Shown: positions 37,383 to 47,881, numbered from the stretch's first letter. The stretch: DNA of 64,000 nt from Enterococcus diestrammenae (GCF_009933255.1 NZ_MAEI01000011.1:1-64000), one strand, 5' to 3'. Numbers and translations are program-made. The notes: generated by a model not told the origin, from the letters alone.

Positions 37383-37404
37383 ACTTAAGCTACTTACTTT
37401 AAGT
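37383..37404. other. intergenic region with dyad
   Basis: The 37286-37577 stretch has no gene. ACTTAA and TTAAGT form a dyad around 10 nt, upstream of the AroB-like gene. A TATAGT -10-like hexamer lies near 37353 on the minus strand. An operator is possible but unsupported. Confidence 0.25.
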
Positions 37405-37577
37405 TTATCACTAAAGCCGAAGAATCCCAAAGATTAACCCCAATAAAAAGCGTCAATTCAGCAATAATTTATTGATTGTTTTGACAATTCAAAATGAGCA
37501 AGCCAGGCTCTCTTCTTCGCCAAGTAAGCCTCACTTATCAAAAGATACCTGTGATTACGCCTTGCCCGTTTGTTTTC

Positions 37578-38141
37578 TCAAAGGACATGCAGTTTGTGAT
37601 AATCCGCCTTTGTCAAACACCATAAATTGGCATCCTTTAACACATCTTGATGGAAAATCTCATCTGGTAACCTACCGATCAATTGAAAGTCGCATTTTTG
37701 GGCTACTTGATTGCTCGCTTTGTTTGTCACCGCGGCTATCAATTCCAGCTTGTTAAAATCCCACTCCTCAAAAGCCAGTTGGCACAATACGCTTAAGGAT
37801 TTAGTGACAATTCCTTGATTCGTAAAAGCTGCCGCTAACCAATAGCCTACCTCTCCAGATTTTTGTGGTATGCGAATTTGATGAATATCGATTGCACCCA
37901 CCAATTGCTCGTCAAGTGCAATGAAAAATTGGCGATTGGTACCTGCACCTTCTTTTTTCATCGTATCGAGAATAAACGTTACTTCATCCGCAACGGACTG
38001 AACCCGTTCTGGAATCGGTAAGAAAGACCCAAGGTGGGCTTGATTACTACAAATCAGCTGATACATTTCACTAGCCATCGTAATATCTGGTTTAACAAGT
38101 TTCACTCTCTCATCAACAGCATAACTAAAAAAAGCGGTCAT
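37578..38141 (-). CDS. RimJ/RimL-type GNAT acetyltransferase
   Basis: The 187-residue protein matches the RimL/Acetyltransf_3 layout: VKLVKPDITMASEMYQLICSNQAHLGSFLP near 13-42, FFIALDEQLVGAIDIHQI near 72-89, GEVGYWLAAAFTNQGIVTKSLSVLCQLAFEEWDFNKLEL near 96-134, then AAVTNKASNQVAQKCDFQLIGRL near 136-158. The usual RG-G of the acetyl-CoA loop is NQG here, as in YdaF-like enzymes. Substrate unknown: these acetylate ribosomal protein N-termini or small molecules. Confidence 0.82.
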   Translation of the reverse strand: MTAFFSYAVDERVKLVKPDITMASEMYQLICSNQAHLGSFLPIPERVQSVADEVTFILDTMKKEGAGTNRQFFIALDEQLVGAIDIHQIRIPQKSGEVGYWLAAAFTNQGIVTKSLSVLCQLAFEEWDFNKLELIAAVTNKASNQVAQKCDFQLIGRLPDEIFHQDVLKDANLWCLTKADYHKLHVL

Positions 38142-38330
38142 CTAGTTTTCTCCTTTACTTTTTAACTATCCTAGCTTCTTACAGTATAACACCTAAAAAA
38201 GGAAGAAAAGCAGGGCAAACTCGCTTTCAGAAAATCCCTCGATTTATAGTGCTAAGGATGTCTGAGAAATCATTGGTTGTTATCCATTTGGTTTTTGACG
38301 GATTTACAACTAGTTTGACTTCAGCAAGGT

Positions 38331-38361
38331 CAATGCCAAACATGAACTTTGTTTGGCATTG
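38331..38361. other. hairpin in gene-free stretch 38142-38506
   Basis: CAATGCCAAAC pairs perfectly with GTTTGGCATTG around ATGAACTTT (11-bp stem), with no T-tract on either side. The rest of the region has no gene. CTTTCAGAAAATCCCTC near 38222-38238 faintly resembles the left arm of the dispersed repeat, and TGCCATGGAAAAA near 38460 resembles part of it. This may be a decayed copy next to the ilvA terminator. Confidence 0.4.
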
Positions 38362-38467
38362 GTCGTTCCCACTACAATTTGAGAGATTCTCCCCCAGAAA
38401 ATCCGCGCTATTTTATCGATAAGTACTTGATTGCCTTTACTCCTTAATCTTCTTTTTTATGCCATGG

Positions 38468-38503
38468 AAAAAGCAGTCGAATCGTTTATCGATTCGACTG
38501 CTC
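38468..38503 (-). terminator. terminator of the ilv operon (after ilvA)
   Basis: Minus-strand GCAGTCGAATCG pairs with CGATTCGACTGC around a short loop, followed by TTTTTCC. Confidence 0.9.
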
Positions 38504-38506
38504 CTT

Positions 38507-39769
38507 TTAGACTAGCAACGTATACAACGAGGCATTGTCTTGTAAATTAATAAATTCTGGATCAAAAGCTGCTAAATTCGCTAACAATTGCTCCAATTCA
38601 TTGGGATCCTTCAACAAAATACCAATCACCACAGGACCAGTCCCCCGATTGATCTTTTTCGTATATTCGAAACGCGTGATATCGTCATTTGACCCTAACA
38701 CTTCTGATACAAATTCTTTTAAAGCTCCTGGACGTTGTGGAAAATTGACTACAAAGTAATGTTGCAACCCTTCGTACACTAAGGAACGTTCCTCAATCTC
38801 CGCCATTCGGCTAATATCGTTATTCCCCCCTGAAATAACGCAAATCACCGTTTTGCCTTTGATATCATCAGCGATTACCTCAAGAGCGGCAACACTCAAA
38901 GCGCCAGCTGGTTCACAGACGATGGCTTGCTTCCCGTACAGTTCAAGAATTGTCGTACATACTAATCCTTCATCTACCGCCACCAATTGATCCACGTAAG
39001 CTTGAGCGTGGGCGTAAGTGATGTCCCCAACTTCTTTCACCGCAGCCCCATCGACAAACTTTTCCACCTGTTGCAACATCACGGGTCCGGCATGATCAAA
39101 AGCCGCCTGCATGGACATCGCCCCAGCAGGTTCGACCCCGATGATTTTGGTAGCAGGACTGGTTCCTTTCACGTAGGCCCCCACACCACTGATCAAACCA
39201 CCGCCACCAATCGCTGCCAAGACATAATCTGGCTGATAGCCTTCCGCTTGGGCATCTGTCATCATTTCCAGCGCTAGCGTCCCTTGTCCGGCAATAATAT
39301 CAAAATCATTGAAAGGATCAATAAAGGTCATCAGATTCTTTTCAGCGTATTCCCGAGCTGCCTCAGCTGATTGATCGAAGGTATCTCCCACCAGCTGAAT
39401 GACCACTTGTTTCCCGCCAAAAAAGCGTACTTGGGAAATTTTTTGTTGAGGAGTAGTAGTCGGCATGAAAATCACTGCCTTAGTCCCTAATTCCTGGCAC
39501 GTATAGGCCACCCCTTGCGCATGATTACCAGCGCTAGCACAAACCACTCCCTTAGCTAATTTTTCAGCGGGTAGTTGCTTGATGGCATAATAGGCACCCC
39601 GCAGTTTGAAAGAACGCACTTTTTGCAGATCTTCCCGCTTTAACAGGATAGTGGCGCCGTACTTTTCCGATAAATAACGGTCATACTGCAATGGTGTATG
39701 GCTCACTTGCTTTTTTAGTAGCTGGTATGCCTGGCGTACCTCATGATCCGTCACTAATCCCAACTTCAT
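38507..39769 (-). CDS. ilvA: threonine dehydratase (biosynthetic)
   Basis: PLP enzyme converting threonine to 2-oxobutyrate, the entry to isoleucine. The 420-residue protein has the PLP lysine segment [20 protein letters not shown] near 47-66, [19 protein letters not shown] near 77-95, the glycine loop [15 protein letters not shown] near 182-196, and a single C-terminal ACT-like domain ([19 protein letters not shown] near 340), so isoleucine feedback is expected. It is shorter than E. coli IlvA (514), which has two ACT-like domains, and matches the lactococcal/Bacillus type. Last gene of ilvDBNCA. Confidence 0.94.
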   Translation of the reverse strand: MKLGLVTDHEVRQAYQLLKKQVSHTPLQYDRYLSEKYGATILLKREDLQKVRSFKLRGAYYAIKQLPAEKLAKGVVCASAGNHAQGVAYTCQELGTKAVIFMPTTTPQQKISQVRFFGGKQVVIQLVGDTFDQSAEAAREYAEKNLMTFIDPFNDFDIIAGQGTLALEMMTDAQAEGYQPDYVLAAIGGGGLISGVGAYVKGTSPATKIIGVEPAGAMSMQAAFDHAGPVMLQQVEKFVDGAAVKEVGDITYAHAQAYVDQLVAVDEGLVCTTILELYGKQAIVCEPAGALSVAALEVIADDIKGKTVICVISGGNNDISRMAEIEERSLVYEGLQHYFVVNFPQRPGALKEFVSEVLGSNDDITRFEYTKKINRGTGPVVIGILLKDPNELEQLLANLAAFDPEFINLQDNASLYTLLV

Positions 39770-39787
39770 CGCCCCCCGTTGTTCTGC

Positions 39788-40831
<1,044 letters not shown>

Positions 40832-40842
40832 TTACCAGTCTA

Positions 40843-41319
40843 TCAACCTCTAGTAAAGCCTGTCACACCAGTACGGCTCAATTGCTTGATACCATATGGG
40901 CGCAAAATATCAATACAAGCATCAATCTTATCTTGAGTACCCGCAACTTGAATGACTATATTTTTCAAGCCAACATCGACAATATCCGCACGGAAGGGAT
41001 CAATAACTGCTTTGATTTCCGAGCGCATAGCCACAGGAGCATTGACTTTGACTAAAGCCAGTTCCCGTTCCAAATGGGGCTCATCGGTGATGTCCCGCAC
41101 TTTCAGAACCGCCACTTGCTTATTCAATTGCTTGGTGACTTGTTCCACATCCGCCAAGGTGTCCGCGTTAATCATGATAGTCATGCGAGACAAACCCGGA
41201 GATTCGGTAGGACCGACGGATATGCTATCGATATTCACTTGCCGCCGATTCATGACGGCTGTGATCCGGCTCAAGACACCCACATGGTCTTGTACCACCA
41301 TTGAAATCATGCGCTTCAT
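40843..41319 (-). CDS. ilvN: acetolactate synthase small subunit
   Basis: Regulatory subunit of acetohydroxyacid synthase that gives valine inhibition. The 158-residue protein begins MKRMISMVVQDHVGVLSRITAVMNRRQVNIDSISVG (ACT domain), then MTIMINADTLADVEQVTKQLNKQVAVLKV, ending LSRTGVTGFTRG with the conserved RTG motif. Its start codon directly abuts the ilvB stop with no gap, so translation is coupled. Confidence 0.95.
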   Translation of the reverse strand: MKRMISMVVQDHVGVLSRITAVMNRRQVNIDSISVGPTESPGLSRMTIMINADTLADVEQVTKQLNKQVAVLKVRDITDEPHLERELALVKVNAPVAMRSEIKAVIDPFRADIVDVGLKNIVIQVAGTQDKIDACIDILRPYGIKQLSRTGVTGFTRG

Positions 41320-43020
41320 CTACTCCACCCCAATCATCTGGTCGTTTGCTTGCCCTGGTGGCACCATCGGCAAGACATGTTCTGTCAAAGAAGTAATCAC
41401 TTCAATTAACACTGGCCCTGTCATTGCCAAAGCGGCTTTTAGCTGGGCTTTTAGTGTGGAACTTTCGCTAATACGAACCCCTTGAATACCATAGGCTTCT
41501 GCTAGTTTCATGAAATCTGGTTGACTATGAAAAACTGAATTAGACCGACGATTGTTAAAGAAAGACTCCTGCCACTGGCGCACCATCCCCAAAGAACGAT
41601 TGTTCAACAGGATAAATTTGATATCCAGCTGGTTTTCATTGAGTATCGCCAGCTCCTGATTGGTCATTTGAAAGCCACCATCGCCGACAAAACAGAGCAC
41701 TTGTTTTTCACGATGACCAAATTTGGCCCCAATCGCAGCCGGAATCCCGTAGCCCATGGTTCCCAAACCGCCAGAAGTAATCAGCTGTCTCGCATAATGA
41801 AAGTCATAAAACTGAGCGACCCACATCTGATGTTGCCCAACATCTGTGACTACAATCGCATCAGGTTGTGCGATTTGGCTCACCAACTCCACAACTTTTT
41901 GGGGCTTAATTTCTTCTGTACAAGCTCGATCATAAGTAAAAGGCTTATCTACCATCCGTTGTTGGCATAATTGGCGCCAGTCAGCGATTTGCGGTGGCTC
42001 ACTAGCAATTTCTAACATCTTCTCCAAACAAATTTTGGCATCAGCAACGATGGGAATGTCGGTTTGAATAATTTTGCCAATTTCTGCAGGATCGATATCA
42101 ATATGAGCGACAATCGCTTCTTTCGCAAAGTCTTGCGGGGCGGTTGCCAAGCGATCATCGAAACGACAGCCCACATTGATTAACAAATCACACTCTGTTA
42201 AAGCCATATTCGCGGCATAGGAGCCATGCATTCCCCCCATCCCTAAAAACAAGGGATCTGACGTTGGCAAGATTCCTAGCCCTAACAAAGTGGAAACCGT
42301 CGGCAGCTGATACTTATGCGCAAAGGCCTTTGCTTCGGCTTCGGCATTGGCATAGATGACCCCACCTCCGATAAGTAACAAAGGTTTGCGACTTTGTGCT
42401 AATAGTTGCATCAGCTTTTGAACTTGTAATATCGAAGGAATGGTATTGGGTTGATAACTAGGAATATGCAAATCACAGGCAGCCTTGGCGGGGGTTTGCT
42501 GGATAGTCATATCTTTGGGCAAATCGATGACCACTGGCCCTTGGCGTCCTGTTGTAGCAATATGAAAAGCTTCTTGGACAATTCGAGGCAAGTCATTCAC
42601 ATTGCGGACTTGGTAACTATTCTTGGTAATGGGGACGGTAATACCCAAAATATCGGCTTCTTGAAAGGCATCTTTACCGATTCCATCGGTAGTCACTTGC
42701 CCAGTAAAGACAATCAAAGGTGTGGAGTCGCTATTAGCATCCGCAATCCCCGTCACCACATTGGTCGCCCCCGGTCCACTGGTAGCGATGACGACGCCGG
42801 GTTTCCCGGTGGCCTTGGCATACCCTTGGGCAGCATGAACCGCTCCTTGTTCGTGGCGAGTCAGTATATTGGGAATCGCTTCATCATAGAGGGTGTCAAA
42901 TAATGGCAAAACCGCTCCACCAGGATAGCCAAAGATCAATTCCACTCCCTGATTTTCTAAACACTCTAACAACAGGCGTGCCCCTGACATTTTTTCTTCT
43001 TGTACCTTCAAATTTTCCAT
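41320..43020 (-). CDS. ilvB: acetolactate synthase large subunit
   Basis: ThDP-dependent catalytic subunit of acetohydroxyacid synthase. The 566-residue protein has IFGYPGGAVLPLFDTLY near 29-45 with ILTRHEQGAVHAAQGYAKATG near 53-73 (catalytic Glu), VVDFRFD-type centre (INVGCRFDDRLA near 278), GLGTMGYGIPAAIGA near 416 and the ThDP motif VGDGGFQMTNQELAILNENQLDIKFILLNN near 438-467. With IlvN it makes acetolactate or acetohydroxybutyrate, so it is biosynthetic and not AlsS-like. AAGGAGGGAG precedes the ATG. Confidence 0.96.
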   Translation of the reverse strand: MENLKVQEEKMSGARLLLECLENQGVELIFGYPGGAVLPLFDTLYDEAIPNILTRHEQGAVHAAQGYAKATGKPGVVIATSGPGATNVVTGIADANSDSTPLIVFTGQVTTDGIGKDAFQEADILGITVPITKNSYQVRNVNDLPRIVQEAFHIATTGRQGPVVIDLPKDMTIQQTPAKAACDLHIPSYQPNTIPSILQVQKLMQLLAQSRKPLLLIGGGVIYANAEAEAKAFAHKYQLPTVSTLLGLGILPTSDPLFLGMGGMHGSYAANMALTECDLLINVGCRFDDRLATAPQDFAKEAIVAHIDIDPAEIGKIIQTDIPIVADAKICLEKMLEIASEPPQIADWRQLCQQRMVDKPFTYDRACTEEIKPQKVVELVSQIAQPDAIVVTDVGQHQMWVAQFYDFHYARQLITSGGLGTMGYGIPAAIGAKFGHREKQVLCFVGDGGFQMTNQELAILNENQLDIKFILLNNRSLGMVRQWQESFFNNRRSNSVFHSQPDFMKLAEAYGIQGVRISESSTLKAQLKAALAMTGPVLIEVITSLTEHVLPMVPPGQANDQMIGVE

Positions 43021-43082
43021 ACGCTCCCTCCTTAAGATAATCCTTCCCGACTAAAAGCTAGTGAGACAGTGCCACTTGTTAG

Positions 43083-44762
43083 TTATTCCGGCAAACGCAT
43101 CACACCACCAGTATGAGCTGATGTGACTAAAGCAGAATAACGAGCAAGCCAACCTTTTTTCACTTTTGGCTGAAATTGCGGTAAACTTTCTCTTCTTGTC
43201 GCTAGTTCTTCCTCGGTCAGTGCCACATTTAGCGTACGGTTGATCAAATCAATCGTGATCTCATCACCATCTGCTACCAAGGCTAAGGGGCCGCCAGCCG
43301 CCGCTTCTGGTGAAATATGACCAATGGCAATCCCCCGAGTTGCCCCAGAAAAACGCCCATCGGTAATCAACGCCACATCTTTGCCTAAACCTCGTCCCAC
43401 AATACTTGAAGTTGGGGCTAACATTTCTGGCATTCCCGGCCCACCTTTTGGCCCTTCATAACGAATCACGACGACATGCCCTGCTTTGACGCGATGATCA
43501 TCGATGGCGGCTACCGCTTCATCATGGCTACTAAAGCAAATCGCTTTTCCAGTGAAGACGGTGACACTGGGATCCACACCACCGACTTTGATGACTCCCC
43601 CTTCTGGCGCGATATTGCCATATAAAATCGACAAACCGCCCACAGGACTGTACGGTGTTTCTTTTGGATGAATGACTTCAGGATTTTGGATAGTCGCCGT
43701 GGCAACATTTTCTCGGATTGTTTTCCCCGTCACGGTAAGTCGATCTGGATGAATCGCTCCGTCAATCGCCACTAATTCATTGATAATTGCAGATACCCCG
43801 CCAGCCTCATGAACATCATGCATAGAATAAGCTGAAGATGGTGCGATTTTTGATAAATAAGGGACCCGTTTAGCAATCTCATTGATATCTTCTAAGTGAT
43901 AGTCAATTTCCGCCTCGTTGGCAATCGCTAAGGTGTGCAACACCGTATTGGTAGAGCCTCCCATCGCCATATCTAAGGCAAAGGCATCATCAATGGCTTC
44001 TTTGGTGACAATGTCCCGTGGCTTGATATCCTTTTCTACCATCGCCATCACTTGTCTGGCTGCCTGACGCACAAGCTCTCGCCGTTCTGGTGCCGTCGCC
44101 AAAATTGTGCCATTCCCTGGTAAGGCCAATCCAAGAATTTCCATCAAGCAGTTCATCGAGTTTGCGGTAAACATACCAGCACAAGAACCACAGGTCGGAC
44201 AGGCGTTTTGCTCCATAAACTGAAACTCTTCCTCAGACATCTTGCCTTCTTTATACGTTCCTACTACTTCAAACATGGTGGATAACGTCGTTTGGTGTCC
44301 TCGCAAATCGACGCCGGCCTTCATTGGACCGCCAGAAACGAAGACGGAAGGGACATTGGTTCGCATGGCACTCATAAGCATCCCGGGTGTGATTTTGTCA
44401 CAATTGGGAATATACAAGACGCCGTCAAAACAATGGGCGTTGATCACTGTTTCAGCAGAGTCAGCAATTAGCTCTCGACTTGGCAAGGAATACCGCATCC
44501 CCAAATGCCCCATTGCTATTCCGTCATCGACACCAATGGTATTGAACTCAAAAGGAATCCCTCCCGCTTCACGAATCGCTTCTTTAGCGACATCGGCCAA
44601 TTCTCGTAAGTGAACGTGTCCGGGTACGATATCAATATAGGAATTGCAAATCGCAATAAATGGCTTATCCATATCCGCACTACTTTTTACTTGACCGGTA
44701 GCATATAACAGGCTACGAGCTGGCGCAGCGTCAATCCCTTTAGTAATTTGGTCACTTCTCAT
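43083..44762 (-). CDS. ilvD: dihydroxy-acid dehydratase
   Basis: Fe-S enzyme that dehydrates dihydroxy acids to the oxo acids of valine and isoleucine. The 559-residue protein has [16 protein letters not shown] near 36, [18 protein letters not shown] near 117-134 with the first cluster Cys, [27 protein letters not shown] near 185-211 with further Cys ligands, and [24 protein letters not shown] near 466-489. It is the first gene of ilvDBNCA, the order of the lactococcal leu-ilv operon without the leu genes. Confidence 0.96.
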   Translation of the reverse strand: MRSDQITKGIDAAPARSLLYATGQVKSSADMDKPFIAICNSYIDIVPGHVHLRELADVAKEAIREAGGIPFEFNTIGVDDGIAMGHLGMRYSLPSRELIADSAETVINAHCFDGVLYIPNCDKITPGMLMSAMRTNVPSVFVSGGPMKAGVDLRGHQTTLSTMFEVVGTYKEGKMSEEEFQFMEQNACPTCGSCAGMFTANSMNCLMEILGLALPGNGTILATAPERRELVRQAARQVMAMVEKDIKPRDIVTKEAIDDAFALDMAMGGSTNTVLHTLAIANEAEIDYHLEDINEIAKRVPYLSKIAPSSAYSMHDVHEAGGVSAIINELVAIDGAIHPDRLTVTGKTIRENVATATIQNPEVIHPKETPYSPVGGLSILYGNIAPEGGVIKVGGVDPSVTVFTGKAICFSSHDEAVAAIDDHRVKAGHVVVIRYEGPKGGPGMPEMLAPTSSIVGRGLGKDVALITDGRFSGATRGIAIGHISPEAAAGGPLALVADGDEITIDLINRTLNVALTEEELATRRESLPQFQPKVKKGWLARYSALVTSAHTGGVMRLPE

Positions 44763-44885
44763 TTACATTACTCCCTTCAAACCCCTTGACTTCCTCTGAA
44801 TTCATCGCGCGCTGACAAAGCTGCTTTTGGGACCGACTAACTGATTTTCAAGGTTAGTACCGGTAGCACCTAAACTTCAGCCTAT

Positions 44886-44963
44886 AAAAAAAGTATCCCG
44901 ATAAAAACTGGGATACTTGCCAGAATCCCATTCATAACGCAAATAGGACTCAAACATCGGGAT
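44886..44963 (-). promoter_or_regulatory. ilv attenuator with alternating ATCCC/GGGAT segments
   Basis: Downstream of the leader peptide the minus-strand RNA holds four complementary segments in order: ATCCC (44959-44963), GGGAT (44925-44929), ATCCC (44910-44914) and GGGAT (44895-44899). The last two form the terminator AAGTATCCC/GGGATACTT followed by seven T residues. Pairing of segment 2 with 3 would prevent it, and 1 with 2 would free it. This is the layout of a ribosome-controlled attenuator. Confidence 0.85.
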
Positions 44964-44978
44964 GTTGTCTTCCGTGTT

Positions 44979-45038
44979 TCAAGCCCTCTGATAAATGACT
45001 AAAATGACGATTTCTTGTCGTTTGTCATGATTGCGCAT
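44979..45038 (-). CDS. ilv leader peptide
   Basis: A 19-residue peptide MRNHDKRQEIVILVIYQRA, with six consecutive branched-chain codons (Ile-Val-Ile-Leu-Val-Ile). A GGGAG ribosome binding site lies upstream. The stop codon lies 15 nt before the first of four alternating complementary segments. Starvation for Ile, Val or Leu should stall the ribosome here and favour antitermination. The lactococcal leu-ilv operon is controlled in this general way, but this peptide is read directly from this sequence. Confidence 0.9.
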   Translation of the reverse strand: MRNHDKRQEIVILVIYQRA

Positions 45039-45087
45039 CTGAATCGTCTCCCTCACTCGTTGATTAGATAAAATAATGATTTTTTTT

Positions 45088-45133
45088 ACTATATCTTGAA
45101 TGATTCCTAAAGTCAATTAATTTTCTGAATTTT
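45088..45133 (-). promoter_or_regulatory. ilv promoter and CodY-like box
   Basis: Minus strand -35 TTGACT (45111-45116), 17-nt spacer, -10 TATAGT (45088-45093), giving a start near 45081. Just upstream, AATTTTCTGAATTTT (45119-45133, plus strand) matches the CodY consensus AATTTTCWGAAAATT at 13 of 15 positions. Confidence 0.8.
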
Positions 45134-45358
45134 TTATATCTTTTCACAACATCTTTCAATTGTCCTATCCCACTAAAAGCATACCATAGAAACAGCAATA
45201 ATGAAAATATAATGAGAAAGATTAGCTTTAAAAGAGCATTTGAAGGGGATTTTATTTGAAATCAAGGTCAAATCAGCGCGACCATGTAGCAGCTTCACAG
45301 TCGAAGAACGGCTGCAAGCTAGCCCCATCAGTGAGTTAAGCTGATCACTTCTAAAACA

Positions 45359-45402
45359 TAAAAACCAGGGTGGACTTGTTTCCTGCAAGTCCTCCCTGGT
45401 TT
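45359..45402 (-). terminator. strong hairpin/terminator upstream of ilv leader
   Basis: AAAACCAGGG, GGACTTG and their complements form a 17-bp stem with one mismatch, with a T-rich tail (TTTTTATG) on the minus strand. It follows hup on the minus strand at some distance. The adjoining 45160-45358 has no convincing gene but contains GTAGCAGC/GGCTGC-type pairing. Confidence 0.7.
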
Positions 45403-45440
45403 TCGATAAAAGATGAAGTCCCTTTTTATCTCGTTTAAAA

Positions 45441-45490
45441 AGTAGTAAAAAACAGTCTGAAATTCTCTTTAAACCTTAGTGTATAAAAAA
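45441..45490 (+). repeat. dispersed intergenic repeat, short right-arm remnant
   Basis: GTAGTAAAAAACAGTCTGAA, ATTCTCTTTAAACC and TTAGTGTATAAAAAAG match the copy at 26041-26137 but lack its central 45 nt or so. The right end again runs into the U-tract of a terminator, here that of hup. Confidence 0.65.
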
Positions 45491-45514
45491 GAACCCCTGA
45501 TTGCTCAGAGGCCC
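45485..45514 (-). terminator. terminator of hup
   Basis: Minus-strand CCTCTGA pairs with TCAGGGG around GCAA, followed by TTCTTTTTT. Confidence 0.75.
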
Positions 45515-45526
45515 TTGATTGCGGTC

Positions 45527-45802
45527 TTATTTGACTGCATCCTTAAGCGCTTTGCCTGGTTTAAACGCAGGAATTTTGCTTGCAGGGATTTGGATTTCTT
45601 CACCAGTTTGTGGGTTACGTCCTTTACGTTCTGCACGAGAGCGTACTTCGAAGTTACCGAAACCGATCAATTGAACTTTTTCACCTTTAGCTAAAGCGTC
45701 TTGGATTGTTGAAAAAACAGCTTCAACAGCTGCTGTCGCGTCTTTCTTAGTCAAGTCAGTCGCTTTTGCAACTTGTTCGATCAATTCTGCTTTGTTTGCC
45801 AT
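45527..45802 (-). CDS. hup: DNA-binding protein HU
   Basis: The nucleoid-associated HU dimer bends DNA. The 91-residue protein begins [30 protein letters not shown] and contains the signature [42 protein letters not shown] with the DNA-wrapping arm. GAGGAGG precedes the start. The 5' leader holds three consecutive hairpins, unusual for such a short gene. The gene lies downstream of der in the conserved der-hup neighbourhood. Confidence 0.97.
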   Translation of the reverse strand: MANKAELIEQVAKATDLTKKDATAAVEAVFSTIQDALAKGEKVQLIGFGNFEVRSRAERKGRNPQTGEEIQIPASKIPAFKPGKALKDAVK

Positions 45803-45829
45803 GGATGATTCACCTCCTCAAAACGGGTT

Positions 45830-45903
45830 TTGATGTTTGACCATCAATGCGAAAATTTGAGTGGTCCAAATTTTCGCGATAAATATTGATTCCCATCAAT
45901 ATT
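45830..45903 (-). promoter_or_regulatory. hup 5' leader with three hairpins
   Basis: Read on the minus strand: AATATTGAT/ATCAATATT (45882-45903, 9 bp), GCGAAAATTTG/CAAATTTTCGC (45849-45877, 11 bp) and TTGATG/CATCAA (45830-45847, 6 bp), just ahead of the ribosome binding site. They are perfect stems in an A+T-rich leader. Regulation or mRNA stability is inferred. Confidence 0.5.
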
Positions 45904-46163
45904 CTGTTAATACGTTATCATAAGAACCGCATAATATCAAGGATAACACCACTTTTAGGGGGAGAAAAATCACTTTTTTTGGTTCTTATTCAAATTGTAC
46001 TGTTATCCTATTGCTTTGGGAAAAAAAGTTAAAAGCAATTATCCAATCCACCACTAAAAGCGATTGTCAAGCTGTTTCTGCCACCTTTAAGCCAACCACT
46101 CTCTCGAAAGAACACCATTACTACCAAACACATTAACCATCCGTGATTTTTTATCGCGGAAAT

Positions 46164-46330
46164 GAGAAAGCCGGCCGGTCTTGCTTCCGGAGAATCCCTC
46201 AGGTGGTAGTGGAACCGGTAAAGGCCAAACCAAAGTGTAGTTGTCATTTACCTTGCTGAAGCTAAAGATGGTTAGAATTGGTAGGATGGCATTTTCTCTT
46301 GTGGAAATTTCATCCTACCTTAGTCGCTAA
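46164..46330 (+). repeat. dispersed intergenic repeat, internally deleted copy
   Basis: The left arm (AAAGCCGGCCGGTCTTGCTTCC, GAATCCCTCAGGTGGTAGTGG and ACCGGTAAAGGCCAAACC) matches 63461-63525 and 22911-22975. The middle is replaced by a different strong hairpin, GGTAGGATG...CATCCTACC (46280-46319). The right end, CCTTAGTCGC then a run of A, matches the usual end and abuts the der terminator. The region 45904-46163 to its left shows nothing I recognise. Confidence 0.7.
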
Positions 46331-46376
46331 AAAAAAACAGCAAAAACTCCCTTAAAAGGAATATTTTTACTGTTAG
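46331..46376 (-). terminator. terminator of der
   Basis: Minus-strand ACAGTAAAAATATTCC pairs with GGGAGTTTTTGCTGT (imperfect) and is followed by nine T residues. Confidence 0.8.
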
Positions 46377-46383
46377 CTGTTGC

Positions 46384-47694
46384 TTATTTTCGCCGTCTAG
46401 CAATAATCCGAATCGGCGTTCCTTCAAAGGTGAAGGCTTTCCGGATTTGATTCTCCAAAAAACGCGCATAAGAAAAATGCATCAGTTCTTCTTCATTGAC
46501 AAAGATGACAAAAGTCGGTGGTTTAACAGCCACTTGTGTCGCATAGAAGATTTTCAAACGTTTGCCCTTGTCTGTCGGCGTGGGATTAATCGCTACGGCA
46601 TCCATAATTACATCGTTAAGTAAAGCCGATGGTACCCGCAGATTTTGATTCATGCTGACTTCTTCAATCATTTCAGGCAATTTATTTAACCGTTGTTGTG
46701 TCTTAGCGGAAACAAAAATGATTGGGGCATAGTCCAAGTATTGAAATTCATCGCGAATTTCTTGCTCAAAATCCCGCAAAGTATTGGTTTCTTTGGTTAC
46801 CAAATCCCATTTATTAACCACAATAATGATCCCTTTGCCGGCTTCATGCGCGTAACCCGCCACTCGTTTATCCTGTTCGCGGATGCCTTCCTCGCCGTTT
46901 AGGACCATTAACACCACATCGGAACGTTCGATGGCTCGCATGGCTCGCATCACACTGTATTTTTCCGTTGACTCATAAACCTTCCCACGTTTGCGCATTC
47001 CAGCGGTATCAATCATGGTAAATTCTTGGCCAGATTCTGAAACAAAATGAGTATCAATGGCATCCCTAGTCGTTCCTTCGATAGCTGAAACGATCACCCG
47101 GTCTTCACCGAGGATAGCATTGATCAAAGAGGATTTGCCGACATTTGGCCGGCCGATCAAACTGAATTTGATGACACTGTCGTCTTCTTCTTCAACTTCA
47201 GTGGTAAAATGCTTCACGGCTTCGTCTAGAATATCCCCGATTCCTAAGCCATGACTTCCTGATACCGGAAATGGATCCCCTAAACCGAGGGAATAAAACT
47301 CATAAACGTCTGCCCGCATTTCCGGGTTATCGACTTTATTAACAGCTAATATTACTGGTTTATTGCTACGATAAAGAATCCGTGCCACCATTTCGTCAGC
47401 ATCGGTTACGCCTTCACGACCACTCACTACCAAGATGATGATATTGGCTTCATCAATGGCAATCTCTGCTTGATGTTTGATTTGATCCATGAAAGGTTCG
47501 TCCCCGAGGTCAATTCCCCCAGTATCAATTACAGAAAACTCTCTGCCTAGCCATTCACCAGTGGCATAGATCCGATCACGAGTCACTCCTGGTGTGTCTT
47601 CAACGATGGAGATGCGCTCTCCCGCAATACGATTAAAGATTGTGGATTTACCCACATTTGGGCGTCCTACGATTGCAATTGTTGGATTTGCCAT
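46384..47694 (-). CDS. der: GTPase Der (EngA)
   Basis: Essential double GTPase for 50S assembly. The 436-residue protein has two G domains: [12 protein letters not shown] near 8, DTGGID near 57 and NKVD near 118 in the first; [13 protein letters not shown] near 181, DTAGMRKRG near 228 and NKWD near 294 in the second. A C-terminal KH-like domain follows ([24 protein letters not shown]...). The acidic linker EVEEEDD separates the G domains. AAGGTGG lies before the start. Confidence 0.97.
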   Translation of the reverse strand: MANPTIAIVGRPNVGKSTIFNRIAGERISIVEDTPGVTRDRIYATGEWLGREFSVIDTGGIDLGDEPFMDQIKHQAEIAIDEANIIILVVSGREGVTDADEMVARILYRSNKPVILAVNKVDNPEMRADVYEFYSLGLGDPFPVSGSHGLGIGDILDEAVKHFTTEVEEEDDSVIKFSLIGRPNVGKSSLINAILGEDRVIVSAIEGTTRDAIDTHFVSESGQEFTMIDTAGMRKRGKVYESTEKYSVMRAMRAIERSDVVLMVLNGEEGIREQDKRVAGYAHEAGKGIIIVVNKWDLVTKETNTLRDFEQEIRDEFQYLDYAPIIFVSAKTQQRLNKLPEMIEEVSMNQNLRVPSALLNDVIMDAVAINPTPTDKGKRLKIFYATQVAVKPPTFVIFVNEEELMHFSYARFLENQIRKAFTFEGTPIRIIARRRK

Positions 47695-47726
47695 AGAGAT
47701 CCCACCTTCTTTCTTAAAGTAAATAA

Positions 47727-47752
47727 AAATAAGAGACCCTGCGTCTCTTTTC
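47727..47752 (-). promoter_or_regulatory. hairpin in der leader, possible attenuator
   Basis: Minus-strand AAGAGAC and GTCTCTT pair around GCAGG and are followed by ATTTTTATTT, about 30 nt before the der start. It could terminate some upstream transcripts. Confidence 0.45.
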
Positions 47753-47837
47753 GGCTACGTCTTACTTGCCAACCTACGTTAGTTTACCCAATCTACCCGC
47801 AAGTTGCAAGCTAAACCGCATTTGTTTCAAAAGACTT

Positions 47838-47871
47838 AAAAAAACCGAGGCGCTTGATCGCCTCGGTTGAG
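47838..47871 (-). terminator. terminator of rpsA
   Basis: Minus-strand AACCGAGGCG pairs with CGCCTCGGTT around a short loop, followed by seven T residues. Confidence 0.92.
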
Positions 47872-47881
47872 TATCTAGTTA

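Noticed and set aside
38207..38245. Further copy of the dispersed repeat near ilvA
   Set aside because: Similarity to the left arm is short and interrupted; without a computed alignment it cannot be separated from chance.
45173..45388. 71-codon minus-strand frame upstream of ilv
   Set aside because: No ribosome binding site, odd composition, and it runs through the strong hairpin at 45359-45402.
45359..45402. T-box-like core AGGGTGG in the plus strand
   Set aside because: The ACCGCG part, stem I elements and specifier loop are missing; it is only the base of a terminator stem.
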